This document shows, one piece after another, positions 10,531-20,981 of a DNA stretch of 64,000 bases. Source of the DNA: Heliopora coerulea (taxonomy: Eukaryota > Cnidaria > Anthozoa > Scleralcyonacea > Helioporidae). The notes beneath the pieces were generated by a model. It made no database searches. It saw only the letters and a list, made by a program, of their open reading frames with translations, and had not been told where the DNA came from. The DNA is taken from contig JASJOG010000656.1 of the NCBI GenBank assembly GCA_030142905.1, positions 1 through 64,000 on the forward strand, in the 5' to 3' direction. Position 1 is the first letter of the stretch; every line of letters starts with the position of its first letter. The position numbers and the translations under genes are program-made.

Positions 10531-11239
10531 GTATTTTAGTGAATTAATTCATAAACATGGATTTACAGAAGGATGGGTATCGCTGTTTCTTTCGAAGACT
10601 CCTATTAAATATGATATCTAGAAAAATACGTTTTACAAAATTTCTGATATACCATGACGCCATATACTGCATCAGAAAAAAATTGCATTTAAGAAACTAA
10701 GATGAAGATAAAAGGTGAGTCATGTTAAATAGAATTGCAATTGTAAACATGCATGTGGTATTGAATCATTAGACCCTTAACGAAAACTTAGGGAAAATTG
10801 TTCAGCAGTTTTCAGATCTGCCAAGGTCAAAACTAACATGCTTTATATTCATATTGGTTAACTACGTTAAGTAAGTCGTCTTAGTAATGAATTTAACCAG
10901 AAAATAAGGGTGGCCAGTTGGGTTTTTCTACTGTGTTCTCTTGCTTGACGACCAAGGTATAAAGGAGTGACGTGGAAAGACAATGTTCGTGGTTGTTTTA
11001 GTCAGCTCCTTCCGTGCAACTTGCTAAAGTTACCGAGGTCTTTTTTTAGTAGACTGTCCGTGTGGTGATATCATTACTATGCCTATGATGTTATCCAGTT
11101 TTAGAAACAACTTCACCCCATCCTTCGATCTCGTTTAGAAAGTAACTCTCCTTTTCGATTAGAAAAATAGCTAATAATCTTATATCTTTGAACTTCCAGA
11201 TCCTATTTTCGAAGCAAAAGTCAACTTTACTTTATGCAT

Positions 11240-11318
11240 TTAGTATCTTTTATTTTTTTCTTTTATTTTTTTCTTTTATTTTTTTCTTTTATTTTTTTCT
11301 TTTATTTTTTTCTTTCGT
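11240..11318. repeat. 14-bp pyrimidine tandem repeat abutting a splice acceptor
   Basis: About five tandem copies of a TTTTATTTTTTTC-type unit end just upstream of the acceptor at 11327-11328. They form an unusually long polypyrimidine tract for the FReD 1 exon. Confidence 0.8.
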
Positions 11319-11328
11319 TGTATTATAG

Positions 11329-11958
11329 GGGAAGTATCTGGGAGCTGCTTAGACCTTCTCATTAGCGGCAAAATTTCCGATGGTGTCTACATGATTGATC
11401 CGGACGGTGAGGGAGGTTTTCCTGTGTTCTGTGACCAGACTACAGACGGTGGCGGATGGACTGTGTTTCAAAGACGCCAAGATGGTTCAGTGGATTTTTT
11501 CCGAACTTGGAACGAGTACAAAGTTGGCTTTGGCGATGTTTTCGGTGAATATTGGCTAGGCAATGAAAAAATCTTGAGGCTTACCCATAATCATGAATCT
11601 GAGCTTCGTGTGGATCTTGAATCATTTGCCGGCGAAAGTTATCATGCTGTTTACGATTCGTTTATGATTGGCGACGAGGATGACCACTATAGATTGTATT
11701 TAGGTAATTATCAAGGAACAGATCGTGATAGTATGGATTGGCATAGAAATATGATATTTGGAACAAAAGACAAAGCTCCCAATGGTTGTCCAAATATTTA
11801 TTCTGGTGCCTGGTGGTATCGTGTTTGTCATACGGCGCATCTTAATGGCATTTATATCGACCACATGAATGTTAATACAAGCGGTATCACTTGGACATTC
11901 TGGAAGAATCGATACGAAACATTGAAAACGGCAAAGATGATGTTAAGAAGACGAAAAG
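11329..11958 (+). CDS. Fibrinogen C-terminal domain 1 (FReD), single exon
   Basis: A 210-codon, 1-1 exon covering a whole FReD: SCLDLL, DGVYMIDPDG, FPVFCDQ, GGGWTVFQRRQDGSVDFFR, WNEYKVGFGD, EYWLGNEKI, an LGNYQG segment, NGCPN, GAWWYRVC and HLNGIY. The four conserved Cys are present. FReDs of ficolin or tachylectin type bind acetylated sugars beside a calcium site. Here the usual D-x-D-N-D loop reads TKDKAPNGC, so the second aspartate is lost and the loop is shortened; calcium binding is doubtful. Confidence 0.93.
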
Positions 11959-12543
11959 GTAGGAAACAACATGTGAATTAACAAATATCGACCTGTGTCA
12001 CTAACCGGTTGTGTATAGTCAATTTAATTTCGTAAAATTGACTAACATATAACCAAGACAATATGAACAGCTGGACTGCATGGGATTTACAGGGGGTGAC
12101 GTAAAAATTTCATGTCACTGGTGATGAACGCATCTAAATGTCATCGTGAAGCGTCTGCTTTGGTGATACAAGCAATTACATGCAGCCAATCAAATCGAAG
12201 GAAAAGTTGATGTAACTTAGGGCCATTCTGTCATAAACAGCCGAGTCTGTTTTATGTTGTAATGAGCATATTATAAAAGTGTTTACGGCATGACGTTCAG
12301 AAAACAATCGAAAATAAACACTTGTTTAAAAAAAAAAGAAAAAGACCAGTTTATCCCTTTGCACAAGAGATGTACAATGAGTGCAGTTGACCTTGAAATT
12401 CTAACTGCGCTTGTATATTCTTATGTCAGGAGGGTGTAACCAGCCTATATGCTGCAGCTGCTACAGTTAGAAAGCTTTTGACTTCTTGCATGACACTCGC
12501 CCATCAATGCAGCCTCAGTCTCAATAAGATAATTTATTTACAG
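11959..12543. other. Intron, nothing recognised
   Basis: No exon or element could be supported. Confidence 0.5.
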
Positions 12544-12845
12544 TTGGAGAAGGCGCACTTGGAATTGAAGACCAGTTTATCAAGGACGTGCAAATGTCTT
12601 CGAACTACGAGCATAGCACCAGTTATTCTGCCTCAGAGGCTAGGCTGAACTCTCTCCACTACTGGACGTCACCTGATTCACCTGACTCTGGTTATTACCT
12701 AGAGGTAAAACTGCTTCTTCTCCGCCACATCACCCATATCGCAACTCAAGGGGGAAGTGATTACAGCTTTGTATCGCGGTTTTACATTCGGCTGAGTGGC
12801 CAGGGTGGTTTCTGGCAAGATTACACAGAGGATGGAAAGACCAAA
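12544..12845 (+). CDS. F5/8C (discoidin) domain 2, first exon
   Basis: Encodes GALGIEDQFIKDVQMSSNY, ARLNSLHYWTSP, GYYLEVKLLLLRHITHIATQ and FYIRLSGQGGFWQDYTEDG. It fits F5/8C with L-G-I-E, the aromatic strand and I-A-T-Q-G. The W-C pair and N-terminal Cys of the usual disulfide are missing, so this is a diverged copy. It ends in phase 0 at GTAAGT, at the same position in the fold as copies 1 and 3. Confidence 0.85.
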
Positions 12846-14083
12846 GTAAGTATACCGTGTACATGTGAAACGATGCGTCTTCTCGTTTTATACGGCAAAA
12901 TGTCAAGTAGAGGAACTTTCCATACATGATCATCATGTCTTCGAACCTGAAGAAGTACTTTGACAAGCGCCTAACAAAAAACTAAACAAAAGAACTACAA
13001 GCCATTATTCCTTGTAATTATTCCTAAATTATATCATGTGAATGCACTTCATATTTTGTTGACAGAGTGGGTGCTGTATTTTGTATTTTCAATTAATTTC
13101 ACGAAAACTTAGGACGTTTTTACTAAGAATATCGATGGTGTAAAACCGCCAACATATGAGTTTCTTAAAAGCAAGGAGTTTTAATTATTGCGCTATTAAA
13201 ACTAAATCCAAATTAAAATTCTTTGGCGAAAATACCAAGAAAGAATTTAAATATACGACAGAATGTTAATTCCTTGTATATGTGGATGTTGTCAATGCAT
13301 TTGTACTTATATATTTACATATTCATATGTTCGTGGGAGAACATGTACGAAGACCGGATGCAATACTACTCTTTATTCAGAGTTTCTTGTCGGTAGGCGA
13401 TCGATCGAGTTGCCAGTAGGTTATCTACTGGAGTGAAACGTGAAGAAGAGACTAACAAACTTTAAGTTTAACTTTAACACTTTCGAACTCTTTTACTTTA
13501 CTTGCCCCTCCAGCTGTCTTTCTAACCATCTGTCTTTCTGCATGTTTGCTTGTTTGTTTCTTTTTTTCCTTTCTTTTATCTTTTTCTTTCTTTCTTTCTT
13601 TCTTTATCTCTTTCTTTCTTTATCTCTTTCTTTCTTTCTTTCTTTCTTTCTTCTATTCTTTTTTCTTTCTTTCTTTTTTCTTTTGTTTACTTTAATGTCT
13701 TGTTTAAAAAGATGATCACATAAAATATGTTCAGGGCTCTAATCGAGTAACCTGGACACCTTTAACCAACTATACTAAATATATACATGTTAAAACTCCT
13801 AAGTTCTATCAGATTTAAAAAAGTTCTTTATACTAATCGAGCCAAATATAACTGCATTTTGCATTCTTTTCAAAACATTCTCTACTAATTTGTCCTGTTG
13901 TAAAACTTATTTAGCAAATTTTTTAAACACTTTAAGTATCCTCCCAACGCATCCAGCAACGCGTTAATTTGGTAAACATCATAGCTCTCATATCTCCTCT
14001 GAAGCTCAACACGAACTTCCTGGTATTTGTCGGTTTTTTCCTTGTCTTTCTTTTCCACGTTTGTAATCCATTGCAATACTATT

Positions 14084-14117
<34 letters not shown>

Positions 14118-14374
14118 TCTCTTTCGTTATTTCCTTGTACTTTCCTTTATTCTTCTCTTTGTTTCTTTTTTATTTCTTTTTGCCAATTTGTCTGTCCTAT
14201 CTGTCTGTCGTTTGGATTTTTTTTCTCTGGGTCATTCTTTCTGTACATAAACAGTAAACTGCAATTTCTGTTGCTTAATGATAATTTAATGAACTCAAAG
14301 TAGGTTTCCTAGATGCAAATCTGCTCTTCCACATAGTTTCTAAAACAGATGAATTTATGTCCATTTTGCTTTAG
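12846..14374. other. Intron within F5/8C domain 2, with CTTT microsatellites
   Basis: Contains (CTTT)n runs at about 13557-13690 and 14079-14125. Open frames across them are repeat artefacts. Confidence 0.7.
13557..13690. repeat. (CTTT)n microsatellite
   Basis: Long, nearly pure CTTT tract with minor interruptions. A second tract lies at 14079-14125. Confidence 0.9.
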
Positions 14375-14525
14375 ATATTTAATGGAAACCAACACGCACA
14401 AGACCCATCAAGTATAGTTTCCAACTGCCTGAAAGAGACACTACCAGCTAAAGCGATACGAATATATCCCACAAAATGCTTTCAGTCGTGCTCAATGAGG
14501 ATTGAGTTGTACTCTTGTGAAAATT
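14375..14525 (+). CDS. F5/8C domain 2, second exon
   Basis: Encodes IFNGNQHAQDPSSIV, AKAIRIYPTKCFQSC and MRIELYSCEN. The closing strands of F5/8C are recognisable (F-x-G-N, A-x-x-I-R-I-Y-P, M-R-I-E-L-Y-x-C). Four cysteines occur in this half, more than usual, suggesting a rearranged disulfide pattern. Phase 0 in, phase 1 out (GTGAGT). Confidence 0.87.
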
Positions 14526-15543
14526 GTGAGTTATTGCATAAATTCGTTGGATTAGCTGAATTCCTAGTAATATGGTTTAGAAGCAAGTATTTTACGCCGT
14601 TTTCCCTGCCAACAATAACATAACACAGAGTTCACGATTCATAAATTTCTCTCATGAATTTTGCACAGTCTTGACGCAACATTGGCACCAAATTTTAGGA
14701 TATGCCATTTTAGAGATCTTAATTAGAATTTCAAAGTTTTCCGGGATATGCAATTTTAGAGATTTTAGAATTTCAAAACTTCGCGAGTGCCGGCTCTTAG
14801 TGAAGAAAAAAAATCCTGCTTAAAATTTCTTTATCAAGTAAATGTTTTGAACCTGGGAGAATCAGTACGCGTTTGTGAATGCTGATCTTCCAGGTTAGTG
14901 TAGTGTGGAGAAAGACTGTCTGTGACTGACATTTTAACGGACTTAGCTGAGTTCGTCTTCAGACTCCTTATTTAACTGTGAAGATGACCACTGTTGAGTC
15001 TGATGCAACATCGGTCACTAATAGTCTTTCAGAAAACTATAAACTGACCTGAATGATCAACATCTATGAACACCTACTAAAATTCGTTTGTTTACACGAA
15101 CCACGATAATTCTGATATGTGAAAGTTAGTCGTCCAAACCTAAACACTTTGTCGCATGACAGTCACAACTCGTGAATATCAAACCACACAATCCACGTTC
15201 CGTGAAATCATCTCTAATTATAAGCTCACCATACGGGGCTGTTCAATATGCCTAAGAAATGGCAGGGTGTAAACGTCTGAAAGAGAAAACAAAAAAAGCT
15301 TTAGGGTCGTATTAGGAGCAAACGGCTAACACAGATTCTTAGCTCATCCACATGGGAAACGAATAAAATAATTAATGAATGATTGAATGATTGAAGGACT
15401 GATTAACTGAATGATGATAAAAATACTAAGACAATTTACAGTTACAACCGACCATACAGAGCTTTGTTTGGTCTTTAGTGAATGTTAATCTTAATAAAAA
15501 GTAAATATTTTTTTTTAAAAATGCTTGAATAATGCCTTTCTAG
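14526..15543. other. Intron with dispersed repeat
   Basis: Positions 14694-14785 hold a short tandem duplication (GATATGC-ATTTTAGAGAT twice). Positions 14830-15010 belong to a dispersed family with a second member at 40880-40985 (shared TCCAGGTTA and AAAGACT blocks). Confidence 0.55.
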
Positions 15544-15845
15544 TGTGCTCTGCACCACTGGGGCTTGAGTCTGGCAACATCACTGACGAAAGAATGATTG
15601 CTTCGTCTTCGAATTCTGGAACAACTGCAGCAATGGGACGACTTCTTGGCGCTAGCTCGTGGTGCTCCAGTCAACAGAAAGTTGATGAGTATCTCCAAGT
15701 CAATTTTGCTGAACCTTTCCTTGTTTCCTATGTGGCAACTCAAGGTGGAGCCAGTGCTGGTACCAATTGTTTCGTGACGAGTTACGGTCTCGTGTACAGA
15801 GATACTGGAGACAACTGGTTGATCTATGGAGGAAGGAGAAAAAAG
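15544..15845 (+). CDS. F5/8C (discoidin) domain 3, first exon
   Basis: Encodes CSAPLGLESGNITDERMIAS, GRLLGASSWCSS, EYLQVNFAEPFLVSYVATQ and SYGLVYRDTGDNW. All F5/8C landmarks are present, including the N-terminal Cys that copies 1 and 2 lack. Phase 1 in (TTCTAG), phase 0 out (GTAATC). Confidence 0.9.
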
Positions 15846-16129
15846 GTAATCTTGCTATTGATGTTGATAATTATTACTAACTTATTAAAAATAATTTAAT
15901 AAAATGAAGTAATTATACTATTGTTTACCAATAGAACTTAGAAGTGACAGTAATGAAAACACATTTTATAAAAATGAAAACAAATTCAGGTTATTGAAGG
16001 CTCAATCACTTAAATAAACGTTTTGTTATGCTTAACGAGCGGAAATATAGATGTGTATTATTAATACAGCGATAGTTAATTGTAAATCTTACTTCTTTGC
16101 GGAAATAACCTGTTCTATGTCCCTACCAG

Positions 16130-16271
16130 ATCTTTCGTGGTAACATAAATCTGAACACTATCGTGAAGAACAAGATTGAAGACCCATTTCGGGCACGTTC
16201 GCTTCGATTTATGATAAAAACGTGGAACAGTTGTATTTGCATGAGAGCTGAGGTTTATGGCTGTTATCCAG
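16130..16271 (+). CDS. F5/8C domain 3, second exon
   Basis: Encodes IFRGNINLNTIVKN, ARSLRFMIKTWN, CICMRAEVYGC. It has the same 142-base length as the matching exon of domain 1 (9696-9837), supporting common descent by duplication. Phase 0 in, phase 1 out (GTAGGT). Confidence 0.9.
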
Positions 16272-17662
16272 GTAGGTTAAACAGTAAGTTGCGTAATACT
16301 AACTTTGCGTATGTTACATACTAGACTATGTTACGTATCAAATATGAGTTCCAATATTGCATGTATCACGTATCAAAGCATGGGAAACTAAAGTCCTCAA
16401 GGATGCAGTTTCGTTCCCCCAAGGAGATATTTATTGCTTTCGTGAGTTTTGTTACTGTGGTCAAATATCCAAACAGTTTTTGATATCGTAGCATTTTAAA
16501 TAAATGACAATAAATTGAATCAATCTTGTTCCGCATTTGAAATTTGGGGCTCTGGCACATAAAGCCGAACGTCTGTTAGAAGGAAAAGTCATGTGGTAAA
16601 AATTGAATTTATTCTACTTAATTCCTTTGTTCTGTCTTTGTTTTTCCTACGCACTCTCACTTAGTTCTTTTGCTCTTATGTGTTTTAGCTTTTGTTCTTT
16701 GCGTTAAAGGGTTAAAGGTTGAATTCGTTTTCTTTTGTCCATTGTCCTTTTATTGTTTTTTCTTCGTTCAACAAAAATTTCTTTTGTTCTTAGTTTCCTG
16801 TATACAGAACAATTACCCTTAAAGGGTTAAAGATATAAAAGTTCAGAACAGTTGAAACATCTACCGTGCACTTTTCTGCTATTCGACTGTCATTCTTTCA
16901 TAGCCTAGTTTCACCGGAAGCCATAATCCCCAATGATAGCCGAAATAACTTTCTTAGAAATGCTTGTAATTCGACAATAACGCGCTGACAACCACTGTAT
17001 GTGTCTAAGGCATTACACATAAGTTGTCCACGTTTTGAAAATTGTGGCTTTGGATTATCTGATTACAAGGGATCAGCTTGCTGCACTGATATCTTTCTCT
17101 TCTAGCTGCCATTCTATAGTGCTCCTTCTTCCATCCTGGTGAAGTTATTTAAACTTTAGGCTCTAGACATTGTTCCCTATGATCTCCGTTGTTGTGAAAA
17201 ATGGTCAACGGTGTATCTTTTCGAGACATGCTACCTATGAAGTAACTGTTGTTTAAAGTACTACATTCGTTGTAGTCAGAATTGAAAAACAGACAAGTTT
17301 TCATGGTTGAAAAGGGAATTTTAAATGTTTGTCCTAATTCAAACTGTCTTCTTCAGCCTTTAAAAAGGGCTCACGATGTAATTTTTTTAAGATACCACCG
17401 CTTCATCTAGCCTTTACCTCTAATTCTTGTTTGGCTGGAAGCCCTCGCAATCGAAGATGAAAAGACTCTGAAGCAACTCATGTCCCTTTGTTTTTGATTA
17501 ATACTGTTAATTTTCGAAACTTTTTAAGCACATTTGTGCATGCGTGTCTTAACTAGTTTTGACTCCCGTTTTGCATTTGATCGAGCACGTATGGTGGAAA
17601 AGAACCAGTGTTTATTCCGTTATGTAAACAATTCATCGTTAACGAGAAATTTTGTCTTTTAG
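16272..17662. other. Intron, nothing recognised
   Basis: A repeated GGGTTAAAG motif occurs at about 16709 and 16821. No exon or element could be supported. Confidence 0.5.
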
Positions 17663-17734
17663 ATAATCCTTCATTTGCCCTGCAGACACCGAACATCGAC
17701 TATGCAATAGCGGGAGAGGAAATGCAAATAAAAG
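17663..17734 (+). CDS. Candidate short linker exon
   Basis: Twenty-four codons, phase 1-1, after a good TGTCTTTTAG acceptor and before a weaker GTACAA donor. Encodes NPSFALQTPNIDYAIAGEEM, with no recognised domain. It keeps the frame between F5/8C domain 3 and the Cys-rich module, but the transcript could skip it. Confidence 0.45.
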
Positions 17735-18476
17735 GTACAAGATGTTTTGAAATTGCTGAGATTTTCACCAACTTTTTGCGCTCGAAGTTCTTAAATACCT
17801 CCTCCCTGGAACCCGAACAGGGTGCTACAATCTCTTGCCAGACGTCTGTTTGAATGGTATCGAACAAGAAAAAAATAGGGATGGTTAAGACTAATATAGT
17901 TTTTCTTTTGACGGAAAGGATGGGATTTAAAAGGGATCCAAACACAGAAAAATGACTGAGCAAAAGTTTAGTGTTTCTCTATAAACGAAAAGTTAAAAGT
18001 TGATCTGATAATCCTATAATTATCACGGTTTTCTTTGTCGTGGACAGCAAGGTGGAAGATATCGTCTGTTGCTACTCGAATGCTGGCAGTGGCATCAAGC
18101 AAATAAAAAAAATAAAATGATGCAATGATTATCGAGGTGATCTTTGTTGTTAGAAAGATATTTAGTCTCTAAATTTCCTTCACATTTTTCAAAGTGTCCT
18201 GAATCTATTTAATGCTTTAGAGGTTGAGATCGAGTAATTCTGGCCCATTTGAAGTAGTATTGGTCTAATCTATTGCAAAGATATTACTGGTCAAAAATTT
18301 TGGAAATCTGTACGCAATTGTGTGTAATATGACTATTCTCGATCATCAATTTACAATTTAGTAAATACCAAAGCCGTGTCCAAAGGAACAAAACATTACC
18401 GTCAAAACAAATCTATCCTCAAAAATACCATTCGAAATCATTTTATGAAAAGTGGTAACTCGATTTGCATTTTTAG
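17735..18476. other. Intron, nothing recognised
   Basis: No further feature could be supported. Confidence 0.5.
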
Positions 18477-18649
18477 GGAGTTATCGTTACTGCCAAGATT
18501 CCCACTGTCCTGGTTGTAAGAAGAGCGTTTGCCTTCGCGTTTTTGATCAAGTATTTCGTGTTGCTGCTTACTTTCCTTACGACTGTCATCATCACGACTT
18601 CCAAATCCTTGTGAACGTCTCAGTGGTCCCTGGCCTTTACAAAATATAT
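18477..18649 (+). CDS. Unrecognised Cys/His-rich module, first exon
   Basis: Encodes SYRYCQDSHCPGCKKSVCLR, VFRVAAYFPYDCHHHDFQIL and VSVVPGLYKIY. The CxxxxCxxCxxxxC spacing plus CHHH is distinctive and matches no domain I know. Alternating hydrophobic residues suggest beta strands. Boundaries are firm (TTTTAG acceptor in phase 1, GTAAGT donor in phase 0), and the phases fit the neighbours. Confidence 0.7.
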
Positions 18650-19571
18650 GTAAGTTTGGTTGAAGATTTTGTATAATGCATGACATGTTGTAATAGGGGT
18701 ACAACATGATTCTTGTTTCCATGCTCCTCGGTCACAACATCGGTTTTCATCATTCAACTTAGTTTCGACTAGTCTACACATAGCGATCGACGAATACAAA
18801 ATAACATTCTGCAATGTATATATGCTACAAATTGCTAGAGTTTGCCAGGGTAAATTAACAAAAGTCGCATTCGGAGAGAAAAGAGTTAATTCAGATATTC
18901 TCTACCCTTTTCGGTCCGAAACGTCTCCTCTTGAAAAGCAAAAGTGTCTGGCGTAAAATTCAGACCGAAAGGAATTACAATCGAAGTTAGTCAAAAGCGG
19001 ATAAATTTTATTGTGATACATACTATGTACTAGATACCAATGACGCTTCATTCAAAACTTAGATTAATTTTTTCGTTTAGTTCTTTTTGTTTTCAAACAT
19101 GCCTGGGAGAAAACAGGGAATGAAAGAAACGTCAGTAGATTATCAAAATGAATCAAATCAAGATAGGAATTCATGACGGAAAGCATGGAGAGCTGGCGTA
19201 GTGTTACATGATGCAATGATTTGTGTAACCTGTTTCGTAACGCCATTGCGAGACTGGTTTGATCACACATTGCAACGTGTAACACCCCTCATTGTCATTA
19301 ACCTGTTTCGATTCTTGTTGCGATACAGGTTTCACCAAAAGTTGAAAAGTTGTAACTTTACGCAACTATTGCGAATTCGTGTCACTGACATTGCACCGTG
19401 TAACTCTTTTCGGTTAACCTGTTTCGCAATGCGTTGCGAGACAGGTTTCACAAACCGTTGTATCGTGTGACATTAGCTGTAGAAAGCTTTTAAGGCGTTC
19501 CAACTTCTTGGGTGTGACTAGTTAGGGTGTTTTCTTACAACTAGGCAACTAGATCATTTAATTTCATTCAG
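18650..19571. other. Intron with hairpin repeat cluster
   Basis: Contains the 19195-19480 repeat and a dispersed element around 18890-18980 (TTTTCGGTCCGAAACGTCTC), related in part to about 52700-52795. Confidence 0.55.
19195..19480. repeat. Three degenerate hairpin units
   Basis: Three consecutive blocks share AACCTGTTTCG, a short loop, then TTGCGAGACAGGTTT-like complements and an intervening GTGTAAC. Each block can fold on itself, as with AACCTGTTTCGCAA against TTGCGAGACAGGTT at about 19415-19450. It looks like a tandem array of a foldback unit. Confidence 0.6.
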
Positions 19572-19656
19572 ATGGGCGATCAAGACGATGCGAATTGCAA
19601 CGCCAATCAAGTCAAATCCGACGAACGTTTGGTAGGCAGTGTGACAGTTGTCAAAT
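19572..19656 (+). CDS. Unrecognised Cys-rich module, second exon
   Basis: Encodes MGDQDDANCNANQVKSDERL then VGSVTVVK. Acidic at the start, with one Cys, closing on a beta strand. It joins the previous exon in phase 0 and ends in phase 1 at GTGAGT. Together the two exons encode about 86 residues, the size of a compact extracellular module. Confidence 0.65.
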
Positions 19657-20892
19657 GTGAGTAGATAAAGCCAAATTGATGACCATATTGCATAACTCTT
19701 GCAGTTTTAGGCGAAGCTTTCGGCATTAGACCTAGGGCAGGTCTGAAAGTTTCTCAAGCATATGACTGGTGAATTTGCATGCTGTCCCAAAAGAAATGTA
19801 TTGGCCACAATCGGATAGTTCTCTCTTGCCTGAAAAATGTCTTTAGATAATAGACATCAAAAGCTATAGGTTATTTCTAATGGTGGTGTGTCGCAAATTG
19901 ACAGAGATACGAATTTTGATTCTCCAAAAGCCCATGCACCCGATACGATGGTCGCACGAAATTCTTTGCCCTGACTTATAAAATTATCTCTTCAGAGCAC
20001 GATTCCTGTTAACTATTCGTTCACCAATAATCAAATTTGCTCTGATTATTCTTGCGACTGAGTCGTACACGTCAGGATGAAAATCAAGTGCAAAAATCGT
20101 GACGTGTAGATCAGATCTTAAAATTATCAAAAACATGTCATAGAATTACCTTGGGAGATCTTGCACTCTTATTTTTAAATATTTCACTTAATCTTAGCTT
20201 CAAATGTCACCAGCTATTTAACCAAACATTCTCACCCTTAGTGGTCCCATAAAATTCAAGAAAAGAGGAAAAATAAGGACCAGTTCTACCCAAGCTTTGA
20301 ACCAAAACGCACCTGACTCCACTGGAAGGTTTGGAAATTAGTACCGGCTAACTCACCCAGCCGAGAAAAGGGCGAGTGGATACGGTTGAGTATTTGCCCA
20401 ATTTGGCGAGAGAAAATTAATATTATAACTGAAAAATTCTTCCGGAGATTTTCAAACAAGTAAACCAAGTAGCATTCCAGTTGTATTTTACGCAAAATCG
20501 TCAACAGAATAATGCCATATTTTTGATACCCATGCATATAATGAATACCGTTTAAGTCGGGACAATTTGCATACATTTTATGATTTTAAACATAATCACA
20601 TATTCAAATATTCACTAAATTAGAATCAAGCACATGACTTTTCATAAATACCACCTGAGTCTCTAGCGAATGAGATGTATTTTTAGGTTAAAGTAGCAGT
20701 ACAAGTTTGTTTTATCTGTCTAGTATTTTCTCTCATTTTTGAATAACTGTTTTCCGGGCGAATGCGTTTTCGTCTGAGGGAGAACACCTTAAAACTCCCT
20801 GGCAAAGCTGGTGAGTGCTCTAAAAGTTAGAACTTCCCGTCCGATAAGTTTAATACTTTCCAATCTGACCCAGATTCTTTTCGTCATTTTAG
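19657..20892. other. Intron, nothing recognised
   Basis: Minus-strand open frame 20286-20576 has no recognisable domain. Nothing else supported. Confidence 0.5.
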
Positions 20893-20981
20893 ATAAAACA
20901 AGTTGCTTGGAGTTACTGTTGTCTGGTCATGTTCAAAGCGGAAAGTATACAATAGATCCTGACGGAAAAGGATCTTTCGAG
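20893..20981 (+). CDS. Fibrinogen C-terminal domain 2 (FReD), first exon
   Basis: Encodes SCLELLLSGHVQSGKYTIDP then DGKGSFE, the first strand pair of a FReD with its first Cys. It ends in phase 0 at GTATGG, splitting the domain exactly where FReDs 1 and 3 are uninterrupted (before the VYCDQ strand). Confidence 0.88.

Noticed and set aside
11958..11981. FReD 1 open frame running to a stop at 11981 as a gene end
   Set aside because: A GTAGGA donor at 11959 keeps phase 1, and more exons of the same pattern follow. The stop is intronic.
13440..14257. Several open frames rich in Phe, Leu and Ser
   Set aside because: Translations of the CTTT microsatellites.
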